Shown: positions 5,629 through 13,609, counted from the first letter of the stretch. The stretch: DNA of 18,953 bases from an uncultured Sphingomonas sp. (GCA_934555855.1 CAKTFL010000003.1:1-18953); one strand, 5' to 3'. Notes: generated by a model not told the origin, from the letters alone. A program made the numbers and translations.

Positions 5629-7643
5629 CAATCGTCGTCCTCGAAGGACGAGCGCCGACGGCGGTCATCCGCGCGACCGAGCTCGTCGAGTTCGCCCTTG
5701 ATCTGCCGGGCGAGATCCCGTGCATCCTGTCCAGGCTGCTGCTGGATGTGGATATGCACCTCGCCGATCGACATGGCCGTGCCGGGGCCGACGCCCGCAC
5801 CTCCTGCGCCACGAAGCGGCAGGCCGGTGCCTGCCACAGGGGAGGCGGCAAGCGCGCCCGCCGCGGTGGCGGCAGTCATGTCGCGGCCGAGCCGGTGGAG
5901 GCGGCCGAGGGGCGCGGTCGCGCCCTGGTCGAGCCCGAGCGCCAGCCCGCCCATCATGTGCCCGCCGATCGACGCGAACACGCGGCTGGGGCTGTGGATG
6001 CCGAGCACGCCCTTGAGCGCCGTCACCGCGCCGCTGCCGAGCTTGAGGATGTGCTGGACCAGGCGGATGGGGGAGAGGGCGGTCAGCAGCCCTTCGAGCA
6101 TCATGCGCCCGATCGTGGCAAAGGTCGGGGCCATCCCGCGCAGCCATGCCACGCCGGCATTGAAGGCGCCCGTGATCCTCGCCCAGACCCGGCCGAAAAA
6201 GCCGCCGATCGGCTCCCAATAGCGATAAACCAGATAGGCCGCGCCAGCCACGGCCGCGATCGCGACAATGAAGATCCCCGCCGCCGCGACCGTGCTGACT
6301 CCGAGTAGGGCGGCGATCGTGCCGATCACGGGCATCAGCAGGCCGAGCGCGCTTACCAGCCCCCCGACCACCGTGACGACGGGTCCCAGCGCAGCTGCAA
6401 GAAGCAGGCCTTGGAAAATCAGCTGTTGCGTGGCCGGGGAAAGATTGTTGAAGCGGTCCAACAGCTTGTTGACATTATCGATCAGCGGCGGGAGCTGCCT
6501 TTCGGCTAAGGCGCCCATTGTTTCCTGAAAGGTGCGCCAGGACTGCTGGGCCGCGGCGTCCGGCGCTGCGGCGCGAGCAGCCGCGGCCGATCCGCCGAAT
6601 TCCTTCTGCAACTCGTCAAGGATCAGGCCCTGAGCACGCGCGGTCTGGCCGTGCTTGACCATGGTCGCGATCTGCTTCTTCTGCTGCTCGTCGAACGCGA
6701 CACCGACCTTCTTCAGGGCGGTGACGCCCTTGACCGGGTCCTGGAGTGCCTTGCCCAAGCGGATGATGGCAGATTGCGGATCTTCGCCGAGACGCTGGGC
6801 CATGTCGAGCGCCGTCAGCTGGGCGCGTTCGAACACCTTGCCGGATACGGCCCCGAACGTGAGCAGCTGCGCCGTCACCTTTTGCAGGATGTCATCGTCG
6901 TCGAACAGGGTAAGATCCTGGAGCTTGCCCGCCATGCCCTGCAGCTGCTCGAAGGTGAAGCCGGAGGCGTTGCCCATCGACTTGATGGCCGCCTGGGCCT
7001 GGGCCGCGGCCTGGGCGCTTTCCCGCGACGCCTCGATCGACGATTTCAGTAAGGTGAGCACGGGCAGGGTGACACCCGCTGCTGCCGCCGCGCCACCGGC
7101 TGCGATCTTGCCGCCCGCGGATTTTAGCGCTTCGCCGCGATTCCTGAACCGCTCCATACGGCCGGCCTGCCCCTGCTGGCGTTCAAGCTCCTTGCTAGTG
7201 GCGCGAATCTTGTCGGCCAGGTCCTCCTCATGATCGGCCAGACGCTCCACCTCGACGCCGGCCGCACCGAGCTTGCCGGCCATCGCCTGGGCCGCCGCGC
7301 CGGCGCGCTCGTGTTCGTCGGCCGCCTTCTTCTCCGCACGCTCGGCTGCGGCGAGCGATCGAGCGAGGCCCTTGTTCGGCGCATCGAGCGCGGCGACGGA
7401 TTCGCGCAGGGATGCAGCCTTGCCACGGGCACCGTCGAGCTTCACGCCCGTGCGCGCCAGTGCGACCTCGAGGCCCTTGTAGGAGGCCAGGTCCGCTTCC
7501 TGTTTCCTCAGGCCGGCGAGCGTGCGCTGGGTCGCGGCCATGTCCTTGGACAGGCCCTTGGCGCCGGCCTGGAGCCGGCGCACGGGGGCGGTCAGCTTGT
7601 CGATCGCGCCGAAGATGACCTGAAGGCGGAGGGTGGCGTCCAT
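5628..7643 (-). CDS. T: Tail tape measure protein gpT
   Basis: This is the tape measure that sets tail length and is ejected ahead of DNA; 671 residues, against about 815 in P2, so the tail may be somewhat shorter. Residues about 1-190 are strongly helical and charged with many Ala/Lys/Glu, a coiled coil (LTAPVRRLQAGAKGLSKDMA, LAGLRKQEADL). A hydrophobic block at about 405-480 (AAALGPVVTVVGGLVSALGL and IFIVAIAAVAGAAYLVYRYW) gives several predicted membrane-crossing segments. The C-terminal part has the typical GIHSPSRVF...GGHMMGGLALGL motif. The start is the ATG at 7643, which overlaps the TAA of the gpE' frame (TAATG); an earlier in-frame start at 7691 lies inside E' and translates to arginine-rich sequence. 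Confidence 0.93.
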   Translation of the reverse strand: MDATLRLQVIFGAIDKLTAPVRRLQAGAKGLSKDMAATQRTLAGLRKQEADLASYKGLEVALARTGVKLDGARGKAASLRESVAALDAPNKGLARSLAAAERAEKKAADEHERAGAAAQAMAGKLGAAGVEVERLADHEEDLADKIRATSKELERQQGQAGRMERFRNRGEALKSAGGKIAAGGAAAAAGVTLPVLTLLKSSIEASRESAQAAAQAQAAIKSMGNASGFTFEQLQGMAGKLQDLTLFDDDDILQKVTAQLLTFGAVSGKVFERAQLTALDMAQRLGEDPQSAIIRLGKALQDPVKGVTALKKVGVAFDEQQKKQIATMVKHGQTARAQGLILDELQKEFGGSAAAARAAAPDAAAQQSWRTFQETMGALAERQLPPLIDNVNKLLDRFNNLSPATQQLIFQGLLLAAALGPVVTVVGGLVSALGLLMPVIGTIAALLGVSTVAAAGIFIVAIAAVAGAAYLVYRYWEPIGGFFGRVWARITGAFNAGVAWLRGMAPTFATIGRMMLEGLLTALSPIRLVQHILKLGSGAVTALKGVLGIHSPSRVFASIGGHMMGGLALGLDQGATAPLGRLHRLGRDMTAATAAGALAASPVAGTGLPLRGAGGAGVGPGTAMSIGEVHIHIQQQPGQDARDLARQIKGELDELGRADDRRRRSSFEDDD

Positions 7644-8094
7644 TACTGACCGTTCATCGCCTTCCATTTCGCGACGGCGATGCCCTGCCACGTCAGCAGA
7701 TCGTCCAGCTCCATCGCCTCAAGCTGGTCGAGCGGCCAATGAAATACGGCCGCGATGTCGCCGATCGCCTCGGCTATTGGATCGACGCCACCTGGCTGAG
7801 CGCATCCGGCCGCATCCCCGCCGGCAGAAAAAAACCGGCCACCTCGATGCCGATCTGGAAGAGATCGGCCGCGTCGAGTCCGGCCGCCTCGACGTCCGTG
7901 ATCGGGGGCGTGGTGATGCGGGGCAGCAGCGCGACGATCGCGTCCGCCTTCATGGTCGCGATCTCCGCCAGGGACAGACCGCGCAGCTCGCCGGCGACGG
8001 GCTTGCGAAGCTGGAGATGGGCGACCTGATTGTCGGGAGCGCGGACGATCGGCTCTTCGAGCGTCACGGTTGCGGTCTTGGGTGCCTTGACCAT
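7643..8094 (-). CDS. E': gpE-E' tail assembly chaperone made by -1 frameshift
   Basis: The extended chaperone, predicted at 150 residues (142 in P2), made when ribosomes slip back one base on seven T at 7834-7828 near the end of gpE. After slipping at codon 89 the -1 frame is open for 61 residues to a TAA at 7645-7643, ending DIAAVFHWPLDQLEAMEL, then LTWQGIAVAKWKAMNGQ. The 'I..FHWP...L..M...EL..W...A..W' pattern is typical of P2-like gpE'. The -1 frame has no start of its own before a late ATG, so E' exists only as a fusion. The product should scaffold the tape measure during tail assembly. Coordinates cover both frames: 8094-7828 in frame 0 and 7828-7643 in frame -1. Confidence 0.85.
7774..8094 (-). 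CDS. E: Tail assembly protein gpE (unshifted product)
   Basis: The 106-residue product when no frameshift occurs; P2 gpE has 91. It begins MVKAPKTATVTLEEPI with the family's LRKPVAGELRGLSLAEI stretch (a 'lr.P..gElrgl.l' core) and ends in the TAG at 7776-7774. With the longer gpE-E' it acts as tail assembly chaperone in the cytoplasm and is not expected in the virion. The ATG at 8094 is preceded by AAGGAGA, a strong ribosome site, 11 bases after the stop of the tube gene. The ratio of E to E-E' is normally fixed by slippage efficiency. Confidence 0.9.
   Translation of the reverse strand: MVKAPKTATVTLEEPIVRAPDNQVAHLQLRKPVAGELRGLSLAEIATMKADAIVALLPRITTPPITDVEAAGLDAADLFQIGIEVAGFFLPAGMRPDALSQVASIQ
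7828..7834 (-). promoter_or_regulatory. Slippery heptamer T TTT TTT for -1 frameshift (gpE/E')
   Basis: Frame-0 codons are GGT TTT TTT CTG (7836-7825). The heptamer fits X XXY YYZ with both tRNAs able to re-pair after a -1 slip. Downstream CCGGC and GCCGG can pair around a nine-base loop, only about three bases after the heptamer, and GCCGG just before the T run can pair with the same CCGGC. Either structure could affect slippage. P2 and many tailed phages use a frameshift at this same gene position. Confidence 0.8.
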
Positions 8095-8105
8095 GGCAGG
8101 TCTCC

Positions 8106-8615
8106 TTAAAGCTGGATCGCCGCGCGGATCGCCGCCATGCGGTCGATGCCGTCGATGATGAAGATGCAGCGGAGCATGTCGATCTCCACCTCGGTGCGGC
8201 CGTTGATGCTCCATTTCAGGTAGTTGAGCGTCGCCTTGACCGAGTGCTCGGTATTGTCGCCCACCTTGGCGCTGCCGGGATCGACTTCGGTGAAGCGACC
8301 GCCCATGACCAGCTCGGACGCCATCACGCCGCCGGTGTCGTCCGCCTGATAGGCGCCGACGAAGCGCAGCATCGTCCCCTCGACACCGATCGCCCCGAAC
8401 ATGCGGATCGCCTGGACGACCAGGCCGCCGAGCTTGATCTCCGTCTCGAGCTTTTCCAGCCCCATCTCGGCATCGAGCTCGCCGAGCATTCCGCCGCCGC
8501 GATACCCCTCCAGCTTCATGGCGAGCTTGGGCAGCTGGACCTCGGGGACGAGTCCGATCCAGCTTCGGCCGTTGGCGAAAAGATTGTGGTTCTTCAGCTT
8601 GTGCGGGAGGCCCAT
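8106..8615 (-). CDS. FII: Major tail tube protein gpFII
   Basis: Tube subunit, 169 residues (172 in P2), which polymerises on the baseplate inside the sheath. The start MGLPHKLKNHNLFANG matches the 'P..LK..N.F..G' opening of P2-like tube proteins. The middle ELDAEMGLEKLETEIKLGG is the typical 'G..l..E...glekl' segment, and the end NGRTEVEIDMLRCIFIIDGI with RMAAIRAAI is the conserved 'D....IR...G' part. The ATG at 8615 has AAAGGAG about eight bases upstream, one of the best ribosome sites in the window, consistent with a highly made structural protein. It lies 20 bases after the sheath gene. Confidence 0.93.
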   Translation of the reverse strand: MGLPHKLKNHNLFANGRSWIGLVPEVQLPKLAMKLEGYRGGGMLGELDAEMGLEKLETEIKLGGLVVQAIRMFGAIGVEGTMLRFVGAYQADDTGGVMASELVMGGRFTEVDPGSAKVGDNTEHSVKATLNYLKWSINGRTEVEIDMLRCIFIIDGIDRMAAIRAAIQL

Positions 8616-8635
8616 CGGTCCTGCTCCTTTCGAGA

Positions 8636-9796
8636 TCAGGCGTTCAGCGCGTCGCCGAAGCCGGCGTAATAGGCGCTGGTGACGCGGAGGTTGGTGGTGA
8701 GCCCCTCGAGCGGAGCGGGGGCAGTGTATTCGGCGTCGAGCACCAGTCGGCCGCCCGCCAGCGACTCGGCCGGGTTGGCGGCGCCGTCGAAGGACATGGT
8801 GCCGCCGACCAGCCGGTCCTGACCGACGAGGCGGCGCAGCAGCGCGTTGCCGCTTTCGACCAGATCGCGGACCAGGCCGACCGTCATGGGCTGGTCGATG
8901 AAGGGCGCCTCCACCTCGGCGAGCAGGTCCTGCAATGCCTGGGCGGTGCGGACGACGGGCTCGAAGGCGAAGGAAGGCTCGTCGGCGCAGGTGCGATTGC
9001 CCCAGAAGCGATAGCCGTTCATCCGCACGATCGTGGTCACTGGCGCCTGATTGAGCAGGCCGGCGTCGGTGGAGGGATCGCGGATGTCGAAATGCACGTC
9101 CCTGGTCAGGCCGGTGACGCCGTTGATCGCGACATTGGACAGCGACTTGTGCCAGCCGACCTGCTCGTCGATCATCGCGCGCAGGCCCAGCGCCGTGGCG
9201 ACGGCCTGTCCGTCCCATCCAGTGGCGTCGGGCCAGATCAGCATCAGCTCGCGTGCGGAGAATTGCTGGCGATAGGCAATGGCGGCGCCCACCGTGGTGA
9301 TGCCCCGGCAGGCCCCATAGACGAAGCCGCGCAGGGATTTGGCGACGACGACCAGCGCATCGAGCACGTCCTCGCTGTCGAGCCCCGGCGCCCCCAGGAT
9401 GCGGGGGCGGACGCCGAGCAGCGCCTCGGCCGCGAGCAGCGCCTCCATGCCGGAATACCGACCGCCCGCCTGGCCGCCGATGACATTGGCTTCGGTCGCG
9501 TCGGCGTTCGCGCCGACCGCGACACGGACCACTACGATCATGGGCGTGCCCTGGTCGGCGATCGAGCGCAGGGCGGGGCCGAGCGTTCCGCCGGTGCCGG
9601 CAGCGGCCAGCGCGGCGCGCAGATCGGTGACCAGCACCGGGCGATCGAGCGGGAAGGCGGCATCGAGCGCGGCCGTGGCGGCCCCGGCCGGCGCAGTGGC
9701 GGTCGCGACCAGGCCGATGACGGCGGTGGACTTGTCGAGGAGCGGGCGGACCCCGGTGACGGGTTCCGGGAATTGCAGGCCGTGGAAGAATGACAT
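8636..9796 (-). CDS. FI: Contractile tail sheath protein gpFI
   Basis: Sheath subunit, 386 residues (396 in P2), which contracts to drive the tube into the cell. Clear marks are MSFFHGLQFPEPVTGVRPL at the start (the 'FhhGv.v.e...g.r.i' pattern), SSTAVIGLVATA-like opening strand (here KSTAVIGLVATA), RPRILGAPGLDS, the ELMLIWPD strand, and the C-terminal NGYRFWGNRTC with a final TNLRVTSAYYAGFGDAL. GAGGA lies about 13 bases before the ATG at 9796. It follows gpW by 13 bases and precedes the tube gene, the standard sheath-tube pair. Confidence 0.94.
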   Translation of the reverse strand: MSFFHGLQFPEPVTGVRPLLDKSTAVIGLVATATAPAGAATAALDAAFPLDRPVLVTDLRAALAAAGTGGTLGPALRSIADQGTPMIVVVRVAVGANADATEANVIGGQAGGRYSGMEALLAAEALLGVRPRILGAPGLDSEDVLDALVVVAKSLRGFVYGACRGITTVGAAIAYRQQFSARELMLIWPDATGWDGQAVATALGLRAMIDEQVGWHKSLSNVAINGVTGLTRDVHFDIRDPSTDAGLLNQAPVTTIVRMNGYRFWGNRTCADEPSFAFEPVVRTAQALQDLLAEVEAPFIDQPMTVGLVRDLVESGNALLRRLVGQDRLVGGTMSFDGAANPAESLAGGRLVLDAEYTAPAPLEGLTTNLRVTSAYYAGFGDALNA

Positions 9797-9809
9797 GGGG
9801 CTGGCGTCC

Positions 9810-10169
9810 TCAGGCAGAAGCGAAGCGAAGCGGCAGGGTCAAGGCGGCGAGACCGCTGGTCCGGGGAACGTCGGTACGCTCGCCCTCGATCTCGAGCCGG
9901 GCGGTGCCGTCGCCGGCAGGCGCGGCGAGCGCGACACGAGTGAGGCGCAGGCGCGGCTCCCAGCGGGCGAGCGCCACGGCGGTGGCCGCGAAGACACGGA
10001 TGCGGGTGAGAGCGGTCAGGGGCGCGTCGACCAGCTCGGACAGCGCGGAGCCATAATCGCGCAGGCAGACGCGGGTGCCGATCGGAGTCGACAGGATGTC
10101 GCCGATCGACTGCGCCAGGTGCGCGTCGCCGTCGAGGGGCTTGCCGGTGACGGCATCCATGCCGATCAC
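9810..10169 (-). CDS. W: Baseplate wedge protein gpW (gp25/lysozyme-like fold)
   Basis: Baseplate wedge protein related to T4 gp25, 119 residues (115 in P2). The family signature is visible: HLAQSIGDILSTPIGTRVCL (the 'l.qsi..il.tp.GsR....yGs' core), then RDYGSALSELVDAPL, the typical 'Y.YGs.lf.l.d.p'. It probably nucleates sheath assembly. The start is either a GTG at 10169, overlapping the stop of the small membrane ORF (GTGA), or the ATG at 10160; neither has a strong ribosome site, and translational coupling favours the GTG. Confidence 0.9.
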   Translation of the reverse strand: MIGMDAVTGKPLDGDAHLAQSIGDILSTPIGTRVCLRDYGSALSELVDAPLTALTRIRVFAATAVALARWEPRLRLTRVALAAPAGDGTARLEIEGERTDVPRTSGLAALTLPLRFASA

Positions 10170-10339
10170 GCGAGCACCGCGATGGTGCCCGACACGAGCC
10201 AGATGATGCCCGTGAGCACGTCGCCGCTACGGCCGAAGCGGCTGATCGGCGTCAGGCCGAGGATATGCGCTTCCGCCGTAACGACCAGCTGAGAGACACC
10301 GACAGCAGAAAGAAGGAGGGCGACCAGGCTCATCATCAT
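10166..10339 (-). CDS. Small two-segment membrane protein between gpV and gpW
   Basis: A 57-residue frame, too short for many gene finders, filling exactly the space between gpV and gpW. It begins with three ATGs in a row (10339, 10336, 10333); the first overlaps the TGA of gpV as ATGA. Its TGA overlaps the GTG of gpW (GTGA). The protein has hydrophobic segment 1 at residues 4-22 (LVALLLSAVGVSQLVV), a short polar link with GLTPISRFGRSGD, and segment 2 at 43-57 (LTGIIWLVSGTIAVLA). P2 has no gene here that I recall. It could be an inner-membrane peptide such as an exclusion or holin-modulating factor, or only a coupling peptide; the function is unknown. Confidence 0.62.
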   Translation of the reverse strand: MMMSLVALLLSAVGVSQLVVTAEAHILGLTPISRFGRSGDVLTGIIWLVSGTIAVLA

Positions 10340-10884
10340 GGCTGAGGCTTTCCCGACACACCGCCACCCGGCTGGACGGCCAGATGCCTGTGGTCCCGAA
10401 GGCTGACGCTGCCGGCCTTCACGTCGTCGCCGGCGGTGATGCCGCGGTCGACCCGGAGGTCGCCGGTGATGCGGACGTCGGCATCAAGGGTGACGCCGCC
10501 AGGTGCGATGATCGACACGGTGGCGCCGGCGGGCAGCACCGCCTCCAGCTTGTGGGCGGCGGGATCATAGGCGATCACCGCGCCGTCCTCGAATTCCACC
10601 AGCTCGCGCGCGTCATCGCCAATCGGCGGGAAGGCGGTGCAGTCGAGGCCGCGGAGCGCGACGGCGCCGGCGATGTCTCCGCCCGGCGCCAGCAGCATGA
10701 CCTGCTCGCCGACCTTGGGCCGGAAGGAAAGGCGGGTGCCGCCCGATCCGCCGGTGAAGAAGCGCACCGGCTGGGTCTCGATCTCGCCGAGCGCCACGGT
10801 GACGCGCTTGGCCGCAAGGTCGACGGACGCGATACGCCCGTAGGTCAGCTCGCCAAGGCCAGCGGGAAGGTCGTCGTCGCGCAT
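10336..10884 (-). CDS. V: Baseplate spike protein gpV
   Basis: The membrane-piercing spike at the tail tip, 182 residues (211 in P2). It has an OB-fold-like first part with ELTYGRIASVDLAAKRVTV and FRPKVGEQVMLLAPGGDI, then the strand FEDGAVIAYDPAAH, close to the P2 gpV 'FPDGAVIEYEP'. A beta-helix of short repeats follows (ATVSIIAPGGVTLDADVRIT). At the end, DHRHLAVQPGGG includes H165 and H167, the HxH pair that holds an iron ion at the spike apex in P2-like spikes. The start is the ATG at 10884; an upstream in-frame ATG at 10953 would lie inside the dyad at 10930-10956. It is the first gene after that dyad. Confidence 0.92.
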   Translation of the reverse strand: MRDDDLPAGLGELTYGRIASVDLAAKRVTVALGEIETQPVRFFTGGSGGTRLSFRPKVGEQVMLLAPGGDIAGAVALRGLDCTAFPPIGDDARELVEFEDGAVIAYDPAAHKLEAVLPAGATVSIIAPGGVTLDADVRITGDLRVDRGITAGDDVKAGSVSLRDHRHLAVQPGGGVSGKPQP

Positions 10885-10929
10885 GTCGCGGTCACGCTGG
10901 CGTGGCGGTTCCCTGCGGGCGAGGGCGCG

Positions 10930-10956
10930 CTGTTGTCGTAAGCCGTGCGACAACAG
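10930..10956. promoter_or_regulatory. Late-operator dyad upstream of gpV (candidate Ogr site)
   Basis: CTGTTGTC-N11-GACAACAG, extended here to nine-base arms (CTGTTGTCG/CGACAACAG). The same arms with the same N11 spacing occur upstream of gpJ. The P2 Ogr target is described as a TGT...ACA dyad centred near -55, and this dyad is centred 59 bases before the gpV ATG. It could also fold as a terminator hairpin after the propeller gene, but there is no T tract. I see no convincing -10 box in the GC-rich DNA between it and gpV. Confidence 0.65.
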
Positions 10957-10974
10957 ATAGGCTTGTCCGCCTGT

Positions 10975-12558
10975 TCACCGCCTTGGGATCCGCAGCACGC
11001 CGCCATGGCGCGGTGCGAAGTAGACGCTCTGCCCGGCGCGATTGATGAAATTGCCGACCACCACCGGCGTCTCGGGTCCCCAGGTCAGCCCGAGGTCGCG
11101 GGATTCGCGATACCTCATCCCCGCGCCTGCGAAGGCATCGTAGTAGAGCCGCAGGACGCCCGGAGAGTCGATCACCAGCTGCGGCCCCTCGATGTCTGAT
11201 CGCCCGAACAGCGGGGCGGGAGCCAGCGACGTGAACGGCCCGAGCGGGCCGGGTCCTTCGGCGAGGAAAATGCTTTCGTTCGGCAGAGCGGTGATATCGA
11301 CGCCGGCGAGCAGCCAGCGCCCCGCGACCCGCATCATCGTGCCGTCGATCATCGCCGGGGGCAGCGCGGGACCGGTCACCGGGCCGACCAGGGTCCACTG
11401 GTCGCCGCGCAGGCTGGTGGATTCGTAGAGGTACGGCTTACCGGCCGCGCCGATCAGCGGGATACTCGGGTCCGGCATCATTACGGAGACGATGATGCGA
11501 AGCGGTGCCCCGGTTTCGATCGGCAGGATCTCCGGCGCCCACATGCCGACGGCACCGGGCACGCCGGACTGGATGGTCGCCAGCCAGGTGAGTGTCACCG
11601 TGTCGCCGTCGATATCCGCCCGGTACACATCGCAAGTGTCGCGGCCCTGACCGAGCACGACGTTGTGAGCGGATGCCGACACCCAGATCGTGCCGGTCGA
11701 CGGGTCCATGCGCGGGCAGGGATCGCGGAAGCCGTGTCCGGCCGGCTGATCGACCATCACGACCCGCAAATTCTGAAGGAAGGCGCCGCCATCGATGCCG
11801 CGACGGACGAAAGCGCGCCCCTGATAATCGGGCGTGCCCTGATCGGCCGGATCATGATCGACGAAGGAAAAGAGCAGGAAATCGTCCTGGGCGCTCGCCG
11901 GGGCGTAGCGCAGTTCGACCGACAGCATGAGATTTGCGGCGATGTCATAGCTCAGGGCCACGTCCTGCCCTTCAGCCTTGCCCATCACGTAGGGCAGGCC
12001 TTGCAAATCGCCGGGTGCGGCACGGCGCATGATGCCGTCGTGCGGAGAATAGATGGCGATCGTCTCGCCTGGAGCGACAGCGATGAAGTCGAAGTCGCGG
12101 CCCAGCTCGAACCGGTTGCGACCGGGCTGAAGGGTGAGGTCGCTCGCAATGACGGCGACGCTGTCCATGCGACCTTCCGGCCGGCGGTGGCGCACCTTGC
12201 GGATGGTGACGGGCGTCGTCGCATTGGCATCGCCGGTGTATCGAAACACTTCGATCGCAGAGATATAGGCTATGCAGCCATTGGCGACCGGCCCAAGCTC
12301 GTCAAAATTCTTGCCGAGCAGGATGGTCGCATTGCTGGTCAGGTAAGACCCGTCCGCAGCCGCACCATAAGGGTCGAAGTCATAGGCCAGCGGATAGGCC
12401 GCGGGAAACAGTGGCTGCACCGCGGTAGCAGCGGCACCCCTCATCAGATTACCCATCTTGGCGCCCTTGGTCCTGCCGGCATCGGTCGGATCGGACACGA
12501 CCACCAACTCGGCGCCGGTCGGTGCATCGATCACCGGCAGATCGGAAATCTTGGCCAT
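10975..12558 (-). CDS. Tail-associated GH43-like five-blade propeller (putative depolymerase)
   Basis: A 527-residue protein in the place of P2 gene G. Residues 1-50 (MAKISDLPVIDAPTGAELVV) look like a short virion-attachment head seen in other phage tail proteins. Residues about 270-527 look like a GH43-type beta-propeller hydrolase. FRDPCPRMDPSTGTIWVSAS holds D279 as candidate base, GMWAPEIL (340-343) is the family's WAP(D/E) motif, MIDGTMM holds D405 as candidate pKa modulator, and DIEGPQL holds E457 as candidate acid. Order and spacing (279, 343, 405, 457) fit that fold. Residues 50-260 are probably a beta-sandwich. It may cut arabinan-, xylan- or capsule-type glycans on the host surface. 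The ATG at 12558 is one base after the fibre stop (TGACATG). Substrate and activity are unproven. Confidence 0.72.
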   Translation of the reverse strand: MAKISDLPVIDAPTGAELVVVSDPTDAGRTKGAKMGNLMRGAAATAVQPLFPAAYPLAYDFDPYGAAADGSYLTSNATILLGKNFDELGPVANGCIAYISAIEVFRYTGDANATTPVTIRKVRHRRPEGRMDSVAVIASDLTLQPGRNRFELGRDFDFIAVAPGETIAIYSPHDGIMRRAAPGDLQGLPYVMGKAEGQDVALSYDIAANLMLSVELRYAPASAQDDFLLFSFVDHDPADQGTPDYQGRAFVRRGIDGGAFLQNLRVVMVDQPAGHGFRDPCPRMDPSTGTIWVSASAHNVVLGQGRDTCDVYRADIDGDTVTLTWLATIQSGVPGAVGMWAPEILPIETGAPLRIIVSVMMPDPSIPLIGAAGKPYLYESTSLRGDQWTLVGPVTGPALPPAMIDGTMMRVAGRWLLAGVDITALPNESIFLAEGPGPLGPFTSLAPAPLFGRSDIEGPQLVIDSPGVLRLYYDAFAGAGMRYRESRDLGLTWGPETPVVVGNFINRAGQSVYFAPRHGGVLRIPRR

Positions 12559-12559
12559 G

Positions 12560-13609
12560 TCAGTATCCCCAGGCGCGCCAGCGAAAACCGCCGGTCTCGT
12601 GGATGTCGCGAATGTGATTTTGCACGAAGAGCTCCGCGCGGTCGGTGTAGAGGGCAAGCTCCTGGATCGTGGTCTGCCCGTCGTCGGTCAGATTGAGATT
12701 GCGGGTCATCGCCACCATGCCGAAGCACGCGGTCGGGAAAGGGGTCGGGAAGACCAGCGTGCTCCGGCCCTCGATCACAGGCACGGACCCCAGCCCCCAC
12801 ATTTCCACAAAGCCGTCAGGATGGATGCGGCGGCCGTTCTCGGAGAAGTCGGTCACGTAAGCGTCGCGCAGCGCGGCCGGGGTAAGCGCCACGTCGGCGG
12901 CGGTGCCGGCGCGTACCTGCGCGGCCGTCGCGGCCGTGACAGTCAGGACGCGGCTGGCGGACAGGTCGCCGCCGCCCTTGACCAGGCCGGCGCCGGTGAT
13001 CGTGCGGCCGAGCAGGACCGCCATCGCATCGCCGATCGCATCCGCCAGGTCGCCGACCTCCTCGCGCAACTTCGCCGCCAGGCGGGCCAGCAGCGCGGCG
13101 GTTACGGCGAGCGCGCCCGGCGTGCCCGCATCGGCCTCCGCTTCCGTCGCCAGCTCGACCACGCCCTTGGTAGAGGTGGTCGCCGGCGGATAAAGGAAAT
13201 TGGTGTCCCCGAAGGTCAGCGAGGACACGTCGGCGGTCGGGAAGACGACGTCGATCGCGAAGAGGGCCGCGCTCGCTACCGATTTTTGGAGGATCGGTTC
13301 CGGCTGCGAATAGACGGCGAACAATGTGCCGTCAGCGAGGAACAGGCCGAATCCTCGCACCAGGTAGCTGATCGGCTCATCGTCGCGGACCGTCATGTGG
13401 ACGATGCCGTCCCCGACCTGCTCGCCCGATACCGTGGCGAGACGGCGCACCTCGCCCGGCAGTGCCGTCAGGGTCGGAGCCGTCACGAAATAAGACGGGG
13501 TGAGACCTACGCGGGCGATCGTCAGGTCGATGTCCTGATCGGCCTGCGCGGCGGTGAAGCGGGTCAGGCCGACCGTCGTGATGACCAGGGTGAGGGCGGA
13601 CTGGGTCAT
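12560..13609 (-). CDS. H: Tail fibre protein gpH-like
   Basis: Receptor-binding fibre, 349 residues, about half the size of P2 gpH (669). The N-terminal part has the phage tail-collar fibre pattern (ITTVGLTRFTAAQADQDIDL, ALPGEVRRLATVSGEQVGDG, FGLFLADGTLFAVYSQ), which attaches to baseplate protein gpI. The middle has fibre repeats: KGVVELATEAEADAGTP followed by ALAVTAALLA, and AAQVRAGTAADVALTPAALR. The C-terminus (NGRRIHPDGFVEMWG, then GGFRWRAWGY) matches the gp53-like tip domain whose last residues are usually 'W.A.GY'. The ATG at 13609 overlaps the gpI stop (ATGA). I see no fibre-assembly chaperone gene after it; the propeller gene follows instead. Confidence 0.88.
   Translation of the reverse strand: MTQSALTLVITTVGLTRFTAAQADQDIDLTIARVGLTPSYFVTAPTLTALPGEVRRLATVSGEQVGDGIVHMTVRDDEPISYLVRGFGLFLADGTLFAVYSQPEPILQKSVASAALFAIDVVFPTADVSSLTFGDTNFLYPPATTSTKGVVELATEAEADAGTPGALAVTAALLARLAAKLREEVGDLADAIGDAMAVLLGRTITGAGLVKGGGDLSASRVLTVTAATAAQVRAGTAADVALTPAALRDAYVTDFSENGRRIHPDGFVEMWGLGSVPVIEGRSTLVFPTPFPTACFGMVAMTRNLNLTDDGQTTIQELALYTDRAELFVQNHIRDIHETGGFRWRAWGY

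Noticed and set aside
7774..8094. Possible frameshift mutation or sequencing error in gpE at the A/T run
   Set aside because: Frame 0 and frame -1 products both match P2 gpE and gpE-E' in length and pattern, and frameshifting is known at this gene, so the run is functional rather than an error.
10930..10956. Dyad read as a rho-independent terminator
   Set aside because: No T tract on either strand, and the same arms and spacing recur before gpJ with a different loop, which favours a protein-binding site.
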